In this document: positions 15,782 to 24,992 of the stretch, in pieces | Position numbering within the stretch: position 1 is the stretch's first letter | Layout of the letters: every line of letters starts with the position of its first letter | Assembly: GCA_964516845.1 (NCBI GenBank) | Contig: CAZEXP010000005.1 | Span: forward strand, 37,712-101,711 | DNA from: JAPEKQ01 sp964516845 | Lineage (GTDB): Bacteria > Joyebacterota > Joyebacteria > Joyebacterales > Joyebacteraceae | DNA length: 64,000 nucleotides | Direction: 5' to 3' | Position numbers and translations under genes: made by a program | Notes under the pieces: model-generated | Told to the model about the DNA's origin: nothing | Databases searched by the model: none | What the model saw: the letters and a program-made list of their open reading frames with translations, nothing else

Positions 15782-17092
15782 ATGGAGAGGCGACGAGTCA
15801 TCATCATGGGCGCCGCTGGAAGAGACTTTCACAATTTCAATCTGGTCTATCGCGGTCACAAGGAATTCGAGGTCGTCGCGTTCACGGCCACGCAGATCCC
15901 GGACATCGACGGTCGAGCGTATCCGACCGTGCTAGCCGGTGAGCTCTACCCGAACGGGATCCCTATCCTCGCCGAAGAGGACCTTCCGAAGCTCATCAAG
16001 GAGCACAACGTCGACGACGTCGTGTTCGCCTACAGCGACGTGTCTCACGAGTACGTGATGCACAAGGCATCGCTCGTCAACGCGTGCGGCGCGAACTTCC
16101 TGCTCCTGGGCGCGCACGAGACGATGATCAAGTCGAAGAAGCCCGTCATATCGATCTGCGCAACGCGCACGGGGTGCGGCAAGAGCCAGACGACGCGCCG
16201 CATTGCCGAGATCCTGCTCGAGGCGGGCAAGAAGGTCGTGGCCATCCGGCATCCGATGCCGTACGGCGACCTCAGCAAGCAGATCTGGCAGCGTTTCGCC
16301 AAGTACGACGACATGCTCAAGCACAAGTGCACGATCGAGGAGATGGAGGAGTACGAGCCGCACATCGACCGCGGCAACGTCGTCTACGCCGGTGTGGACT
16401 ACGGCAGGATCCTCGAGGAGGCCGAGAAGGAGGCCGACGTCATTCTTTGGGACGGCGGCAACAACGACGCATCGTTCTACGCGTCGGACCTCTACATCGT
16501 CGTCGCCGACCCGCACCGTGCTGCGCACGGCCTGACGTACTACCCCGGCGAGCAGAACCTCCGGATGGCCGACGTGGTCATCATCAACAAGGAGGACTCT
16601 GCGACGCAGGCTCAGATCGATGAGATGGTCGACGTGATCAAGAGTCTCAACGACTCCGCCGTCATCATTCATGCCGATTCGCCCGTCACCTTCGAGGAGA
16701 ACGTCGACCTCAAGGGCAAGCGCGTCCTCGTCGTCGAGGACGGGCCGACGCTCACGCACGGCGGCATGAAGATCGGCGCGGGCACTGTGGCCGCGGAGCG
16801 CGCCGGAGCCATTCTGGTCGACGCGCGCGAGCACGCCACCGGCAAGATCCGCGAGATGTACGAGAAGTACCCGCACATCGGCACGCTGCTGCCGGCCGCC
16901 GGGTACTCGGATGAGCAGATCGCCGATCTGGAGAAGACGATCAACGCCGTGGACTGCGACTACGTCGTCGTCGGCACGCCGATCGATCTCCGCAAGGTCG
17001 TCAACATCAAGAGGCCGAGCGTTCGTGTCCGTTACGAACTCGGGGTGAAGGGCAGCCCGACGCTCGTGGATGTGCTCAAGGACTTCGTGTAG
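15782..17092 (+). CDS. COG2403-type GTPase related to cyclic 2,3-diphosphoglycerate synthetase
   Basis: A 436-residue protein with an N-terminal Rossmann-like domain (RRRVIIMGAAGRDFHNFNLV) and a P-loop domain (ICATRTGCGKSQTTRR) beginning near residue 125. A WDGGNNDASFY stretch follows, then a C-terminal domain containing VEDGPTLTHGGM. This is the layout of COG2403 predicted GTPases, related to archaeal cyclic 2,3-diphosphoglycerate synthetase. Whether it makes that compound here is unknown; the bacterial members are not characterised as far as I know. It heads a long operon with sucCD and korDABC, so a link to central carbon or 2-oxoacid metabolism is inferred. GGGAGG precedes the ATG. The structured leader upstream may regulate it. 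Confidence 0.85.
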   Translation: MERRRVIIMGAAGRDFHNFNLVYRGHKEFEVVAFTATQIPDIDGRAYPTVLAGELYPNGIPILAEEDLPKLIKEHNVDDVVFAYSDVSHEYVMHKASLVNACGANFLLLGAHETMIKSKKPVISICATRTGCGKSQTTRRIAEILLEAGKKVVAIRHPMPYGDLSKQIWQRFAKYDDMLKHKCTIEEMEEYEPHIDRGNVVYAGVDYGRILEEAEKEADVILWDGGNNDASFYASDLYIVVADPHRAAHGLTYYPGEQNLRMADVVIINKEDSATQAQIDEMVDVIKSLNDSAVIIHADSPVTFEENVDLKGKRVLVVEDGPTLTHGGMKIGAGTVAAERAGAILVDAREHATGKIREMYEKYPHIGTLLPAAGYSDEQIADLEKTINAVDCDYVVVGTPIDLRKVVNIKRPSVRVRYELGVKGSPTLVDVLKDFV

Positions 17093-17119
17093 ATCCCGCT
17101 TCGGGGTCAGGAGGATCAC

Positions 17120-18255
<1,136 letters not shown>

Positions 18256-18259
<4 letters not shown>

Positions 18260-19128
18260 GCATCTTCATCGATGAGAGAACGCGCGTCTGCGTCCAGGGG
18301 ATGACCGGTCGGGACGGCTCGTTCCACACGGGAGCGATGATCGAGTACGGTACGCATGTCGTGGCGGGCGTCACGCCCGGGAAGGGCGGACAGAACCTCG
18401 GCGGCGTTCCGGTATTCAATACGGTCCGCGAGGCGGTCGTCGAGACCGGCGCCAACGCCACGATCATCTTCGTCCCCGCGAGATTCGCGGCCGACGCGGC
18501 GCTCGAGGCCGCGGAGTCGGGTGTCGAACTCATCGTATTCATCACGGAGGGCGTTCCTACGCTCGACGCGATGCGGCTCTACCAGCGGACGAAGGAACTC
18601 GGGGTGAGGATGATCGGTCCCAACTGCCCCGGTCTCATCAGTCCGGGGAAGGCGAAGCTCGGGATCATGCCGGGCGCGATCCATACGCGCGGGCAGATAG
18701 GCGTTGTCTCCCGGAGCGGAACGCTGACGTATGAGGTCGTCGACAGCCTCAGGCGCGGTGGCGTCGGGCAGTCGACCGTCATCGGTATCGGGGGAGACCC
18801 GATCATCGGGACGACGTTCATCGACACGCTCGAGGCATTCGAGAAGGACGAGGGAACTACGGCCGTCGTCCTCATCGGTGAGATAGGCGGAACCGATGAG
18901 GAGCAGGCGGCGGAGTTCATCAGGGAACACATGACGAAGCCGGTCGTCGGTTTCATCGCCGGGCGGACGGCGCCCCCGGGACGCAGGATGGGTCACGCGG
19001 GAGCCATCATCGCGGGCGGCAGAGGGACGGCCGAGGAGAAGATCAAGGCGCTATCGGACGCCGGCGTACCGGTCGCGGACCGGCCGAGCGAGATCCCCGG
19101 ACTCCTCCGGGCGACGCTTGGGAGGTAG
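18256..19128 (+). CDS. sucD: succinyl-CoA ligase alpha subunit
   Basis: The CoA-binding, phosphohistidine-bearing subunit of succinyl-CoA synthetase. It shows CVQGMTGRDGSFHTGAMIEYG, GVTPGKGGQ, GPNCPGLISPG, GVVSRSGTLTYEVV and, at the end, the active-site segment RRMGHAGAIIAGGRGTAEEK with the phosphorylated histidine. The 290-residue length is typical. The GTGA overlap with sucC implies translational coupling. Confidence 0.96.
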
Positions 19129-19129
19129 C

Positions 19130-19441
19130 ATGGAGAAGAATGCGGCGAAGGCCGCACCGCGGAGAGCCTGGAACTACCCCGCTCGGGATGAGCACCCCGA
19201 GAGAGAGGTCTTCGTATACGACGCGTGGTGTAAGGGCTGCGGGCTCTGCTACGAGTTCTGTCCGACGGGCGTGTTCACGTCGGACCGCACCGGTCGCCCC
19301 GTCGTGTCGAATCCCGACAAGTGCATCTCGTGCTATCTCTGCGAGAAGCTCTGTCCCGACATGGCGATCACTGTCTACAAGGAACGCAAGAAGAAGAGCG
19401 TCGAGGCACCGAACGGCGCCGCCGGCGGGGAGGGGTCCTGA
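19130..19441 (+). CDS. korD: 2-oxoacid:ferredoxin oxidoreductase delta (ferredoxin) subunit
   Basis: A 103-residue ferredoxin-like protein with two 4Fe-4S motifs (CKGCGLCYEFCP and CISCYLCEKLCPDMAI). It passes electrons between the KorAB catalytic core and ferredoxin. A GGGAGG stands four bases before the ATG and overlaps the sucD stop region. The Lys-rich end (KERKKKS) is a family-like tail. Order D-A-B-C fits KOR operons of anaerobes. Confidence 0.9.
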   Translation: MEKNAAKAAPRRAWNYPARDEHPEREVFVYDAWCKGCGLCYEFCPTGVFTSDRTGRPVVSNPDKCISCYLCEKLCPDMAITVYKERKKKSVEAPNGAAGGEGS

Positions 19442-19442
19442 C

Positions 19443-20594
19443 ATGTCCGCAAACCGGAGCAAGGACGTCAAGGTCCTCCAGGGGAACGAGGCCTGTGCCA
19501 TTGGAGCGGTCGCGGCCGGCGTGAACTTCTTCGCGGGCTATCCGATCACACCGTCCTCCGAGGTCGCCGAGTTCATGGCGCGGCATCTCCCGCTGATCGG
19601 TGGCAGGTTCATCCAGATGGAGGACGAGATCGCCTCGATCGCCGCGATCATCGGCGCGTCGATCGCGGGTTCGCGGTCGATGACGGCGACGAGCGGTCCG
19701 GGTTTCTCGCTCATGCAGGAGAACATCGGTCTCGCCTGTCTCGCGGAGATCCCGTGCGTCATCGTCAACGTGATGCGCGCGGGGCCCTCGACCGGTCTGC
19801 CGACGCAGCCGGCGCAGGCGGACGTCATGCAGGCGCGCTGGGGAACGCACGGCGATCACTCGATCATCGCGCTGGCCCCTTCGACCGTGCTCGAGTGTAT
19901 CGAGCTGACGGTCCAGTGCGTCAGTCTCTCGGAGAAGTACCGGACGCCCACTCTGCTGCTGCTCGATGAGGTCATCGGGCACATGCGCGAGAGCGTCACG
20001 CTGCCGGCTCCCGGGTCGTACCACTGCGAGAGCCGCAGAACGCCGGACCCGGACCTGGCCGACTACTGCCCGGCCGCGTGCGAGGGGGACGAGGTAGCGC
20101 CGCTGGGGCGCTTCGGCGGCCCGCACCGCTTCCACGTCACGGGTCTGACGCACGACCCGCACGGGTTCCCGACGATGGTGCCCTCCGAGGTCGATCGGAA
20201 GATCCACTGGATCGTCGACAAGATCGAGTCGCGCGCCGACGAACTCGCCATGAACGATGAGTTCATGACGGACGACTGCGACGTCCTCCTTTTCGCATAC
20301 GGATCGACCGCGCGCGTCGCGAAAGCGTCCGTGCGGGAGCTCCGGGAGCAGGGTGTGAAGGCGGGGCTTCTCAGGGTGAAGACCATCTGGCCGTTCTCGA
20401 GCAAGCGACTGGGCGAGCTCGCCCCGCAGCTTCGGGGCATCGTCGTTCCCGAAATGAACATGGGACAGCTCGTGCTCGAGGTCGAGCGGGCCATCTGTGG
20501 CAGGACGCCGGTCAGGCATCTCGGTCGCGTCGACGGCAGGCTGTTCACGCCCGATCAGATAACCGACTTTGTCACGGAGGAACTGAGCGCATGA
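19443..20594 (+). CDS. korA: 2-oxoacid:ferredoxin oxidoreductase alpha subunit (KorA)
   Basis: A 383-residue alpha subunit holding the pyrimidine-binding domain of a thiamine-diphosphate oxidoreductase. It begins with VLQGNEACAIGAVAAGVNFF, then AGYPITPSSEVAE, and has ATSGPGFSLMQE, RAGPSTGLPTQPAQADVMQA and GTHGDHSIIAL, typical of KorA. The substrate is probably 2-oxoglutarate, because sucCD is adjacent; other 2-oxoacids cannot be excluded. The ATG lies 2 nt after the ferredoxin gene. Confidence 0.93.
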   Translation: MSANRSKDVKVLQGNEACAIGAVAAGVNFFAGYPITPSSEVAEFMARHLPLIGGRFIQMEDEIASIAAIIGASIAGSRSMTATSGPGFSLMQENIGLACLAEIPCVIVNVMRAGPSTGLPTQPAQADVMQARWGTHGDHSIIALAPSTVLECIELTVQCVSLSEKYRTPTLLLLDEVIGHMRESVTLPAPGSYHCESRRTPDPDLADYCPAACEGDEVAPLGRFGGPHRFHVTGLTHDPHGFPTMVPSEVDRKIHWIVDKIESRADELAMNDEFMTDDCDVLLFAYGSTARVAKASVRELREQGVKAGLLRVKTIWPFSSKRLGELAPQLRGIVVPEMNMGQLVLEVERAICGRTPVRHLGRVDGRLFTPDQITDFVTEELSA

Positions 20595-21496
20595 GCCAGG
20601 CGATAGAGACAGCGCGGACGTATCTCAAGCCGCACAAGAAGCTGCCGACGGTCTGGTGCGGGGGCTGCGGCCTCGGCGTCATCATGAGCAGTTTTCTACG
20701 GGTGATCTCGAAGATGGAGATCCCGAAGAACGACATCGCGACCGTGTCCGGCATCGGGTGCACCGGTCGCATGCCGACCTATGTTGATTCGAACACACTG
20801 CACACGACACACGGGCGGGCGCTCGCGTTCGCGACGGGCGTGAAGCTTGCCAACCCGAAGCTCACCGTTATCACGGTGATGGGAGACGGCGACGCGCTGG
20901 CGATCGGCGGCAACCATTTCATTCATGCGTGCCGTCGCAATATCGATATCACCGCGATCGTCGCGAACAACTGCATCTACGGCATGACCGGGGGGCAGTA
21001 CTCCCCGACGACGCCGCACGGCAAGCGCGGCACGACAGCGCCGTACGGCAACGTGGAGCATGAGTTCGACGCATCAAGGCTGGCTGCCGGCGCGGGCGCA
21101 TCGTTCGTGGCCCGGACATCCGTCTATCACGTCCGTGAGCTTGACAAGCTCATCGAGCAGGCGATCAGGCATCGCGGGTTCTCGGTCGTCGAGGTAATGA
21201 GCAACTGCTATACGAGCTACGGAAGGCTGAACAACTACAAGTCGCCGGTGGACATGTTCCGGTGGATGAAGAACAGCTCGGTGACGCTCAGGCAGGCCGA
21301 GGGGATGTCGCCGGAGGAACTCGAGGGCAAGTTCACACGCGGTGTGTTCGTGGAGAATTACATGCCCGAGTTCATCCAGGTGTACGATGAACTCGCGGAG
21401 CGGTTGACGAGCGACTCGGCGAGCGCAGCGGCACATCTGCGGGAGACCGTCGAGCGGTACGAGCGACTGGGAGACCGACTGAAGGCAGTCGGCTAG
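20591..21496 (+). CDS. korB: 2-oxoacid:ferredoxin oxidoreductase beta subunit (KorB)
   Basis: The thiamine-diphosphate-binding beta subunit, 301 residues. It shows PTVWCGGCGLGVIMSSFL, the ThDP signature GDGDALAIGGNHFIHACRRN and NNCIYGMTGGQYSPTTP, and cluster-ligand cysteines early in the protein. ATGA overlaps the korA stop. The KorAB pair oxidises or synthesises a 2-oxoacid with ferredoxin, supporting an anaerobic TCA or reductive TCA segment. Confidence 0.94.
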   Translation: MSQAIETARTYLKPHKKLPTVWCGGCGLGVIMSSFLRVISKMEIPKNDIATVSGIGCTGRMPTYVDSNTLHTTHGRALAFATGVKLANPKLTVITVMGDGDALAIGGNHFIHACRRNIDITAIVANNCIYGMTGGQYSPTTPHGKRGTTAPYGNVEHEFDASRLAAGAGASFVARTSVYHVRELDKLIEQAIRHRGFSVVEVMSNCYTSYGRLNNYKSPVDMFRWMKNSSVTLRQAEGMSPEELEGKFTRGVFVENYMPEFIQVYDELAERLTSDSASAAAHLRETVERYERLGDRLKAVG

Positions 21497-21513
21497 CGTC
21501 TGTCGGCGAAGCG

Positions 21514-21543
21514 GCCGCCTCAGGGCCCGTGGGCCGGGGCGGC
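21514..21543 (+). repeat. hairpin in the korB-korC gap
   Basis: Outer arms GCCGCC (21514-21519) and GGCGGC (21538-21543) enclose an inner GGCCC/GGGCC helix. No T-run follows, and korC continues on the same strand, so a processing or stability role is more likely than termination. Confidence 0.5.
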
Positions 21544-21563
21544 TCAGCAGCGAGGGTGCACAC

Positions 21564-22124
21564 GTGACGAAGAGTGGGGGAAGGTTCGAGGTTCGCCTCT
21601 CGGGGTCCGGTGGTCAGGGGCTGATGTTGGCCGGGAAGCTCCTGGCGGAGGCGTCGTCCGTCTACGATGGCAAGAACACGGTGCAGACGCAGAGCTACGG
21701 ACCGGAGGCTCGCGGCGGCAAGAGCAAGACCGATGTTGTGATCTCGACCGAGGAGATCGACTACCCGAAAGCGACGAAGGTCGACGTTCTCCTGGCGATG
21801 ACGCAGGTGGCGGCCGACGAGTATGCCGACTCTCTCAAGGACGGCGGACTGATGATCGTCGACTCCTATCTCGTTGAGACGGTCAGTCGCGACGGAGCCA
21901 TCCATATCCCGTTCACGATGCTTGCGGTCGAGCACTGCGGCAGGATGCTGTTCGCGAACGTTGTCGCGCTGGGAGCGATTGTCGAACTGACGGGCGTCGT
22001 CGAGTGGGAGAGCCTGTCGAAGGCGGTCATGGCCCGCGTGCCGGAGGGCACCGAGGAACTCAACCAGAAGGCGCTGGACGTCGGGCGCGAGGCAGCAGTG
22101 AAGGCAAGGGAGAAAGCCAATTGA
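21564..22124 (+). CDS. korC: 2-oxoacid:ferredoxin oxidoreductase gamma subunit (KorC)
   Basis: The 186-residue gamma subunit. It opens FEVRLSGSGGQGLMLAGKLL, the gamma-family signature, then has QTQSYGPEARGGKSKTDVVI. It completes the KorDABC complex. The GTG start has a modest GAGGGTG upstream. Its stop overlaps the TTG start of ndk by 4 nt, so these genes are translated as one unit. Confidence 0.93.
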   Translation: MTKSGGRFEVRLSGSGGQGLMLAGKLLAEASSVYDGKNTVQTQSYGPEARGGKSKTDVVISTEEIDYPKATKVDVLLAMTQVAADEYADSLKDGGLMIVDSYLVETVSRDGAIHIPFTMLAVEHCGRMLFANVVALGAIVELTGVVEWESLSKAVMARVPEGTEELNQKALDVGREAAVKAREKAN

Positions 22125-22546
22125 CGGACAGAACGTTCCTGATGGTCAAGCCGCGCGCCGTGCGTGAAGGGCTGACAGGTCCGATCCTCGCAGAACTCGA
22201 GAAGGGTGGATTTCGCATCATCGGACTTGCGTCCCGCGGGCTCACCAGCGACGAGGCGCACATCTTCTATGATGTCCACGTGGGCAAGCCGTTCTTCGAC
22301 ACGCTCCTCGAGTTCGTGACCTCCGGCATGACGGTCGGCGTGCTGCTCGAGGCGCCGGATGCGGTGCCGGCGCTCCGCGCGTTCGTCGGCGCGACCGATC
22401 CGGAGAAGGCGGAGCCCGGGACGATCAGAGCGACATACGGCAGGAGCCTTACGCAGAACGCGGTGCACGCTTCGGACTCGCCCGAGCGTGTCACACACGA
22501 GTCTGCGATCCACTTCGGCGATTGCCCGAGGACGATAGTAGCGTAG
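22121..22546 (+). CDS. ndk: nucleoside diphosphate kinase
   Basis: Balances NTP pools by transferring phosphate between nucleotides through a phosphohistidine. The 141-residue protein shows TFLMVKPRAV, TIRATYGRSLTQNAVHASDS (the active-site histidine is in NAVHAS) and a C-terminal SAIHFGD. The TTG at 22121 forms a TTGA overlap with korC and has AGGGAG upstream; a longer upstream frame is only shadow sequence. Placement after succinyl-CoA ligase, which can yield GTP, and KOR makes metabolic sense. Confidence 0.94.
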   Translation: MTDRTFLMVKPRAVREGLTGPILAELEKGGFRIIGLASRGLTSDEAHIFYDVHVGKPFFDTLLEFVTSGMTVGVLLEAPDAVPALRAFVGATDPEKAEPGTIRATYGRSLTQNAVHASDSPERVTHESAIHFGDCPRTIVA

Positions 22547-22575
22547 CTCCCCCCGGGGGAGAGCGCGGAGGGACA

Positions 22576-23067
22576 ATGGAGAACACGGTGGTTCAGGACG
22601 GGGCGATGGCCGGATTCCTCGAGGCGGCGGACGAGGTCGCCGCGGAGTATGTGGGCCGACGCGGGAGCGTCATCCCCGTACTTCAGAAGGTTCAGGAGCG
22701 CATCGGATACCTGCCGCCCGAGGTCATGAAGCGCATCGGTGAGCGGCTCGGTGTCCCGCCGGCTCAGATCTTCGGTGTCGCCAGCTTCTACGCGCAGTTT
22801 CGGATGGAACCCGTCGGCCGGTACATCGTCAAGGTCTGCCACGGGACCGCGTGCCACGTACAGGGAGCGGGCACCATCACGGACGCGATCTGTGATGAAC
22901 TCGGTGTGGCCGATGGCGCGACGACCGAGGACGGGAAGTTCACGGTGGAATCGGTCGCCTGCCTCGGATGCTGCAGTCTCGCGCCTGTTATCATGGTCGA
23001 GGGCAAGACCTACGGCCGGCTGACGCCGGACGAGGCGCGCAAGATCGTCAGGGAGTACGGCGACTGA
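22576..23067 (+). CDS. NuoE/HydC-like 2Fe-2S subunit (StnA-like)
   Basis: A 163-residue thioredoxin-fold 2Fe-2S protein of the 24-kDa complex I subunit family. It begins with a helical domain (VLQKVQERIGYLPPEVMKRI), then has the cysteine ligands in KVCHGTACHVQGA and VACLGCCSLAPV. GGAGGGACA precedes the ATG. With the next two genes it forms a soluble NuoEF-type electron-transfer complex. No membrane arm is present in the window, so this is not complex I. Likely partners are NAD(H) and ferredoxin. Confidence 0.9.
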   Translation: MENTVVQDGAMAGFLEAADEVAAEYVGRRGSVIPVLQKVQERIGYLPPEVMKRIGERLGVPPAQIFGVASFYAQFRMEPVGRYIVKVCHGTACHVQGAGTITDAICDELGVADGATTEDGKFTVESVACLGCCSLAPVIMVEGKTYGRLTPDEARKIVREYGD

Positions 23068-23078
23068 GAAGCGTTGCA

Positions 23079-23103
23079 CGCCCCGGGAGTGCTCCCGGGG
23101 GCG
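23079..23103 (+). repeat. hairpin between the NuoE-like and NuoF-like genes
   Basis: Arms 23079-23089 and 23092-23103 pair over 11 bp with one bulged G and a two-base tip. No T-run follows. It resembles the other intra-operon hairpins. Confidence 0.5.
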
Positions 23104-23143
23104 CGGCGTGAAGCGACACATACGATTCACCCGGAGAGAGATG

Positions 23144-24931
23144 ATGGCGAAGACAGGCGCGACCGTTGAGGTCACCGTCGGGCTCTCGAGCTGCGGCATT
23201 GCCGCGGGGGCGGCCGACGTCTTCAGCGCGTTCCAGCGGGAGTTCGAGGAGAAGGGTGTGGACGCCCGCCTCCGGCGCACCGGATGTGTCGGCATGTGCT
23301 ACCGGGAGCCGATCGTCGACATCGTGACCCGTGGGGGCGCGAAGTACACGTACGGAGGGATCACCGCGGACCAGGTGGGACGGGTCGTGGAGGAGCACGT
23401 CGTCGGCGGGAAGCCGATCGACGAGTGGCTGGTGCGCGCGGATGACAGAGAGCTTCCCGACGAGTCGTACTACTCGCAGCAGGTCCGCCTCGTTCTTCGC
23501 AACGCCGGCGTCATCGATCCGGAGTCGATCGACGAGTACATCGAGGTCGGCGGCTACGCGGCGCTCACGAAGGTCATCAAGGAGATGTCACCGGACGGCG
23601 TCATTGAGGAGATCAAGGCTTCCGGCCTCCGCGGCCGCGGAGGCGCGGGCTTCCCGACCGGGATCAAGTGGGGTCTCGCCAAGAAGGCGCAGGGCGACGA
23701 GAAGTACGTCATCGTCAACGCCGACGAAGGCGATCCGGGCGCTTTCATGGACCGGAGCATACTCGAGGGTGATCCGCACGCGGTCCTCGAGGGACTCGTG
23801 ATCGCGGCGTACACCATCGGCGCGCAGGAAGGCTACTTCTACGTCCGCGCCGAGTACCCGCTCGCGATCAAGCGTCTGAGGATCGCCATCGAGGACGCGA
23901 CCGAACGCGGCTATGTCGGCGAGAACATCCTCGACTCCGGCTTCTCCTTCAACGTGCACATCAAGGAGGGCGCCGGGGCATTCGTCTGCGGCGAGGAGAC
24001 GGCGCTCATCGCGTCCATCGAGGGGCAGCGCGGCATGCCGCGGCTCCGTCCCCCGTATCCGGCGGTCAAGGGTCTCTGGGGCAAGCCGACGAACAACAAC
24101 AACGTCGAGACCTACGCGAACATCCCGTGGATCATCGCCAACGGTGCGGCCGCCTACGCCGCGTACGGCACCGAGACGAGCAAGGGAACCAAGGTCTTCG
24201 CGCTCGCGGGGAAGATCACGCGCGGCGGACTCGTCGAGGTCCCGATGGGGCTGACGATCCGGCAGGTCATCGAAGAGGTCGGCGGGGGCGTCCCCGAGGG
24301 GCGTTCGTTCAAGGCCGTTCAGCTCGGCGGTCCGTCGGGCGGATGCGTGCCGACCGAGTTCATGGACATTCCTATCGACTACGAGTCGATCACGAAGACG
24401 GGCGCCATCATGGGGTCGGGCGGCATGGTCGTCATGGACGACTCGACGTGCATGGTCGATATCGCCCGGTTCTTCCTGAACTTCACGCAGGACGAGAGCT
24501 GCGGGAAGTGCACATTCTGTCGCGTCGGGACGAAGCGGATGCTCGAGATCCTCGAACGCATCACATCGGGCGAGGGGCGCGAGGGCGACATCGAGCTCCT
24601 CGTCGAACTCGGAGAGAAGATCATCAGCTCGTCGCTCTGCGGTCTCGGACAGTCGGCCCCGAATCCGGTCCTGACGACCATCAAGTACTTCCGGGATGAG
24701 TACGAGGCACACATCAACGAGAAGCGATGCCCCGCGCTGTCGTGCAAGGCGCTGATCACCTACGAGATCGATCCCGACAAATGCATCGGGTGCACCGTTT
24801 GCGCGAAGAAGTGTCCGGTCGGCGCGATCACCGGCGAGCGCAAGAAGACACACACGATCGACCACGACCTCTGCACCAAGTGCGACGCCTGCAGACAGGC
24901 ATGCAAGTTCGACGCCGTGACGGTCCGCTAG
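23144..24931 (+). CDS. NuoF/HydB-like flavoprotein with ferredoxin domains (StnB-like)
   Basis: A 595-residue NADH-binding flavoprotein. The N-terminal thioredoxin-like 2Fe-2S domain has SSCGIAAGA and GCVGMC. The FMN/NAD core has RGRGGAGFPTGIKWGL, NADEGDPGAFMDR, CGEETALIASIEG and KPTNNNNVETYAN. A 4Fe-4S motif, CGKCTFCRVGTKRM, follows, and two more clusters close the protein (CIGCTVCAKKCPVGAI and CTKCDACRQACKFDAV). This is the HydB/HndC/StnB arrangement used in flavin-based electron bifurcation. Two adjacent ATGs (23141, 23144) follow GGAGAGAG; the second has better spacing, and an upstream GTG at 23108 is less likely. Confidence 0.93.
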   Translation: MAKTGATVEVTVGLSSCGIAAGAADVFSAFQREFEEKGVDARLRRTGCVGMCYREPIVDIVTRGGAKYTYGGITADQVGRVVEEHVVGGKPIDEWLVRADDRELPDESYYSQQVRLVLRNAGVIDPESIDEYIEVGGYAALTKVIKEMSPDGVIEEIKASGLRGRGGAGFPTGIKWGLAKKAQGDEKYVIVNADEGDPGAFMDRSILEGDPHAVLEGLVIAAYTIGAQEGYFYVRAEYPLAIKRLRIAIEDATERGYVGENILDSGFSFNVHIKEGAGAFVCGEETALIASIEGQRGMPRLRPPYPAVKGLWGKPTNNNNVETYANIPWIIANGAAAYAAYGTETSKGTKVFALAGKITRGGLVEVPMGLTIRQVIEEVGGGVPEGRSFKAVQLGGPSGGCVPTEFMDIPIDYESITKTGAIMGSGGMVVMDDSTCMVDIARFFLNFTQDESCGKCTFCRVGTKRMLEILERITSGEGREGDIELLVELGEKIISSSLCGLGQSAPNPVLTTIKYFRDEYEAHINEKRCPALSCKALITYEIDPDKCIGCTVCAKKCPVGAITGERKKTHTIDHDLCTKCDACRQACKFDAVTVR

Positions 24932-24940
24932 CTTCGTCGA

Positions 24941-24963
24941 CGGGGTCCGTGCCACGGACCCCG
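24941..24963 (+). repeat. 10-bp hairpin before the large fusion gene
   Basis: Arms CGGGGTCCGT (24941-24950) and ACGGACCCCG (24954-24963) with a 3-nt loop. No T-run follows. It lies inside the operon. Confidence 0.55.
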
Positions 24964-24992
24964 CGGGAACCGGCTTCCAGGAGAGTTCAAAC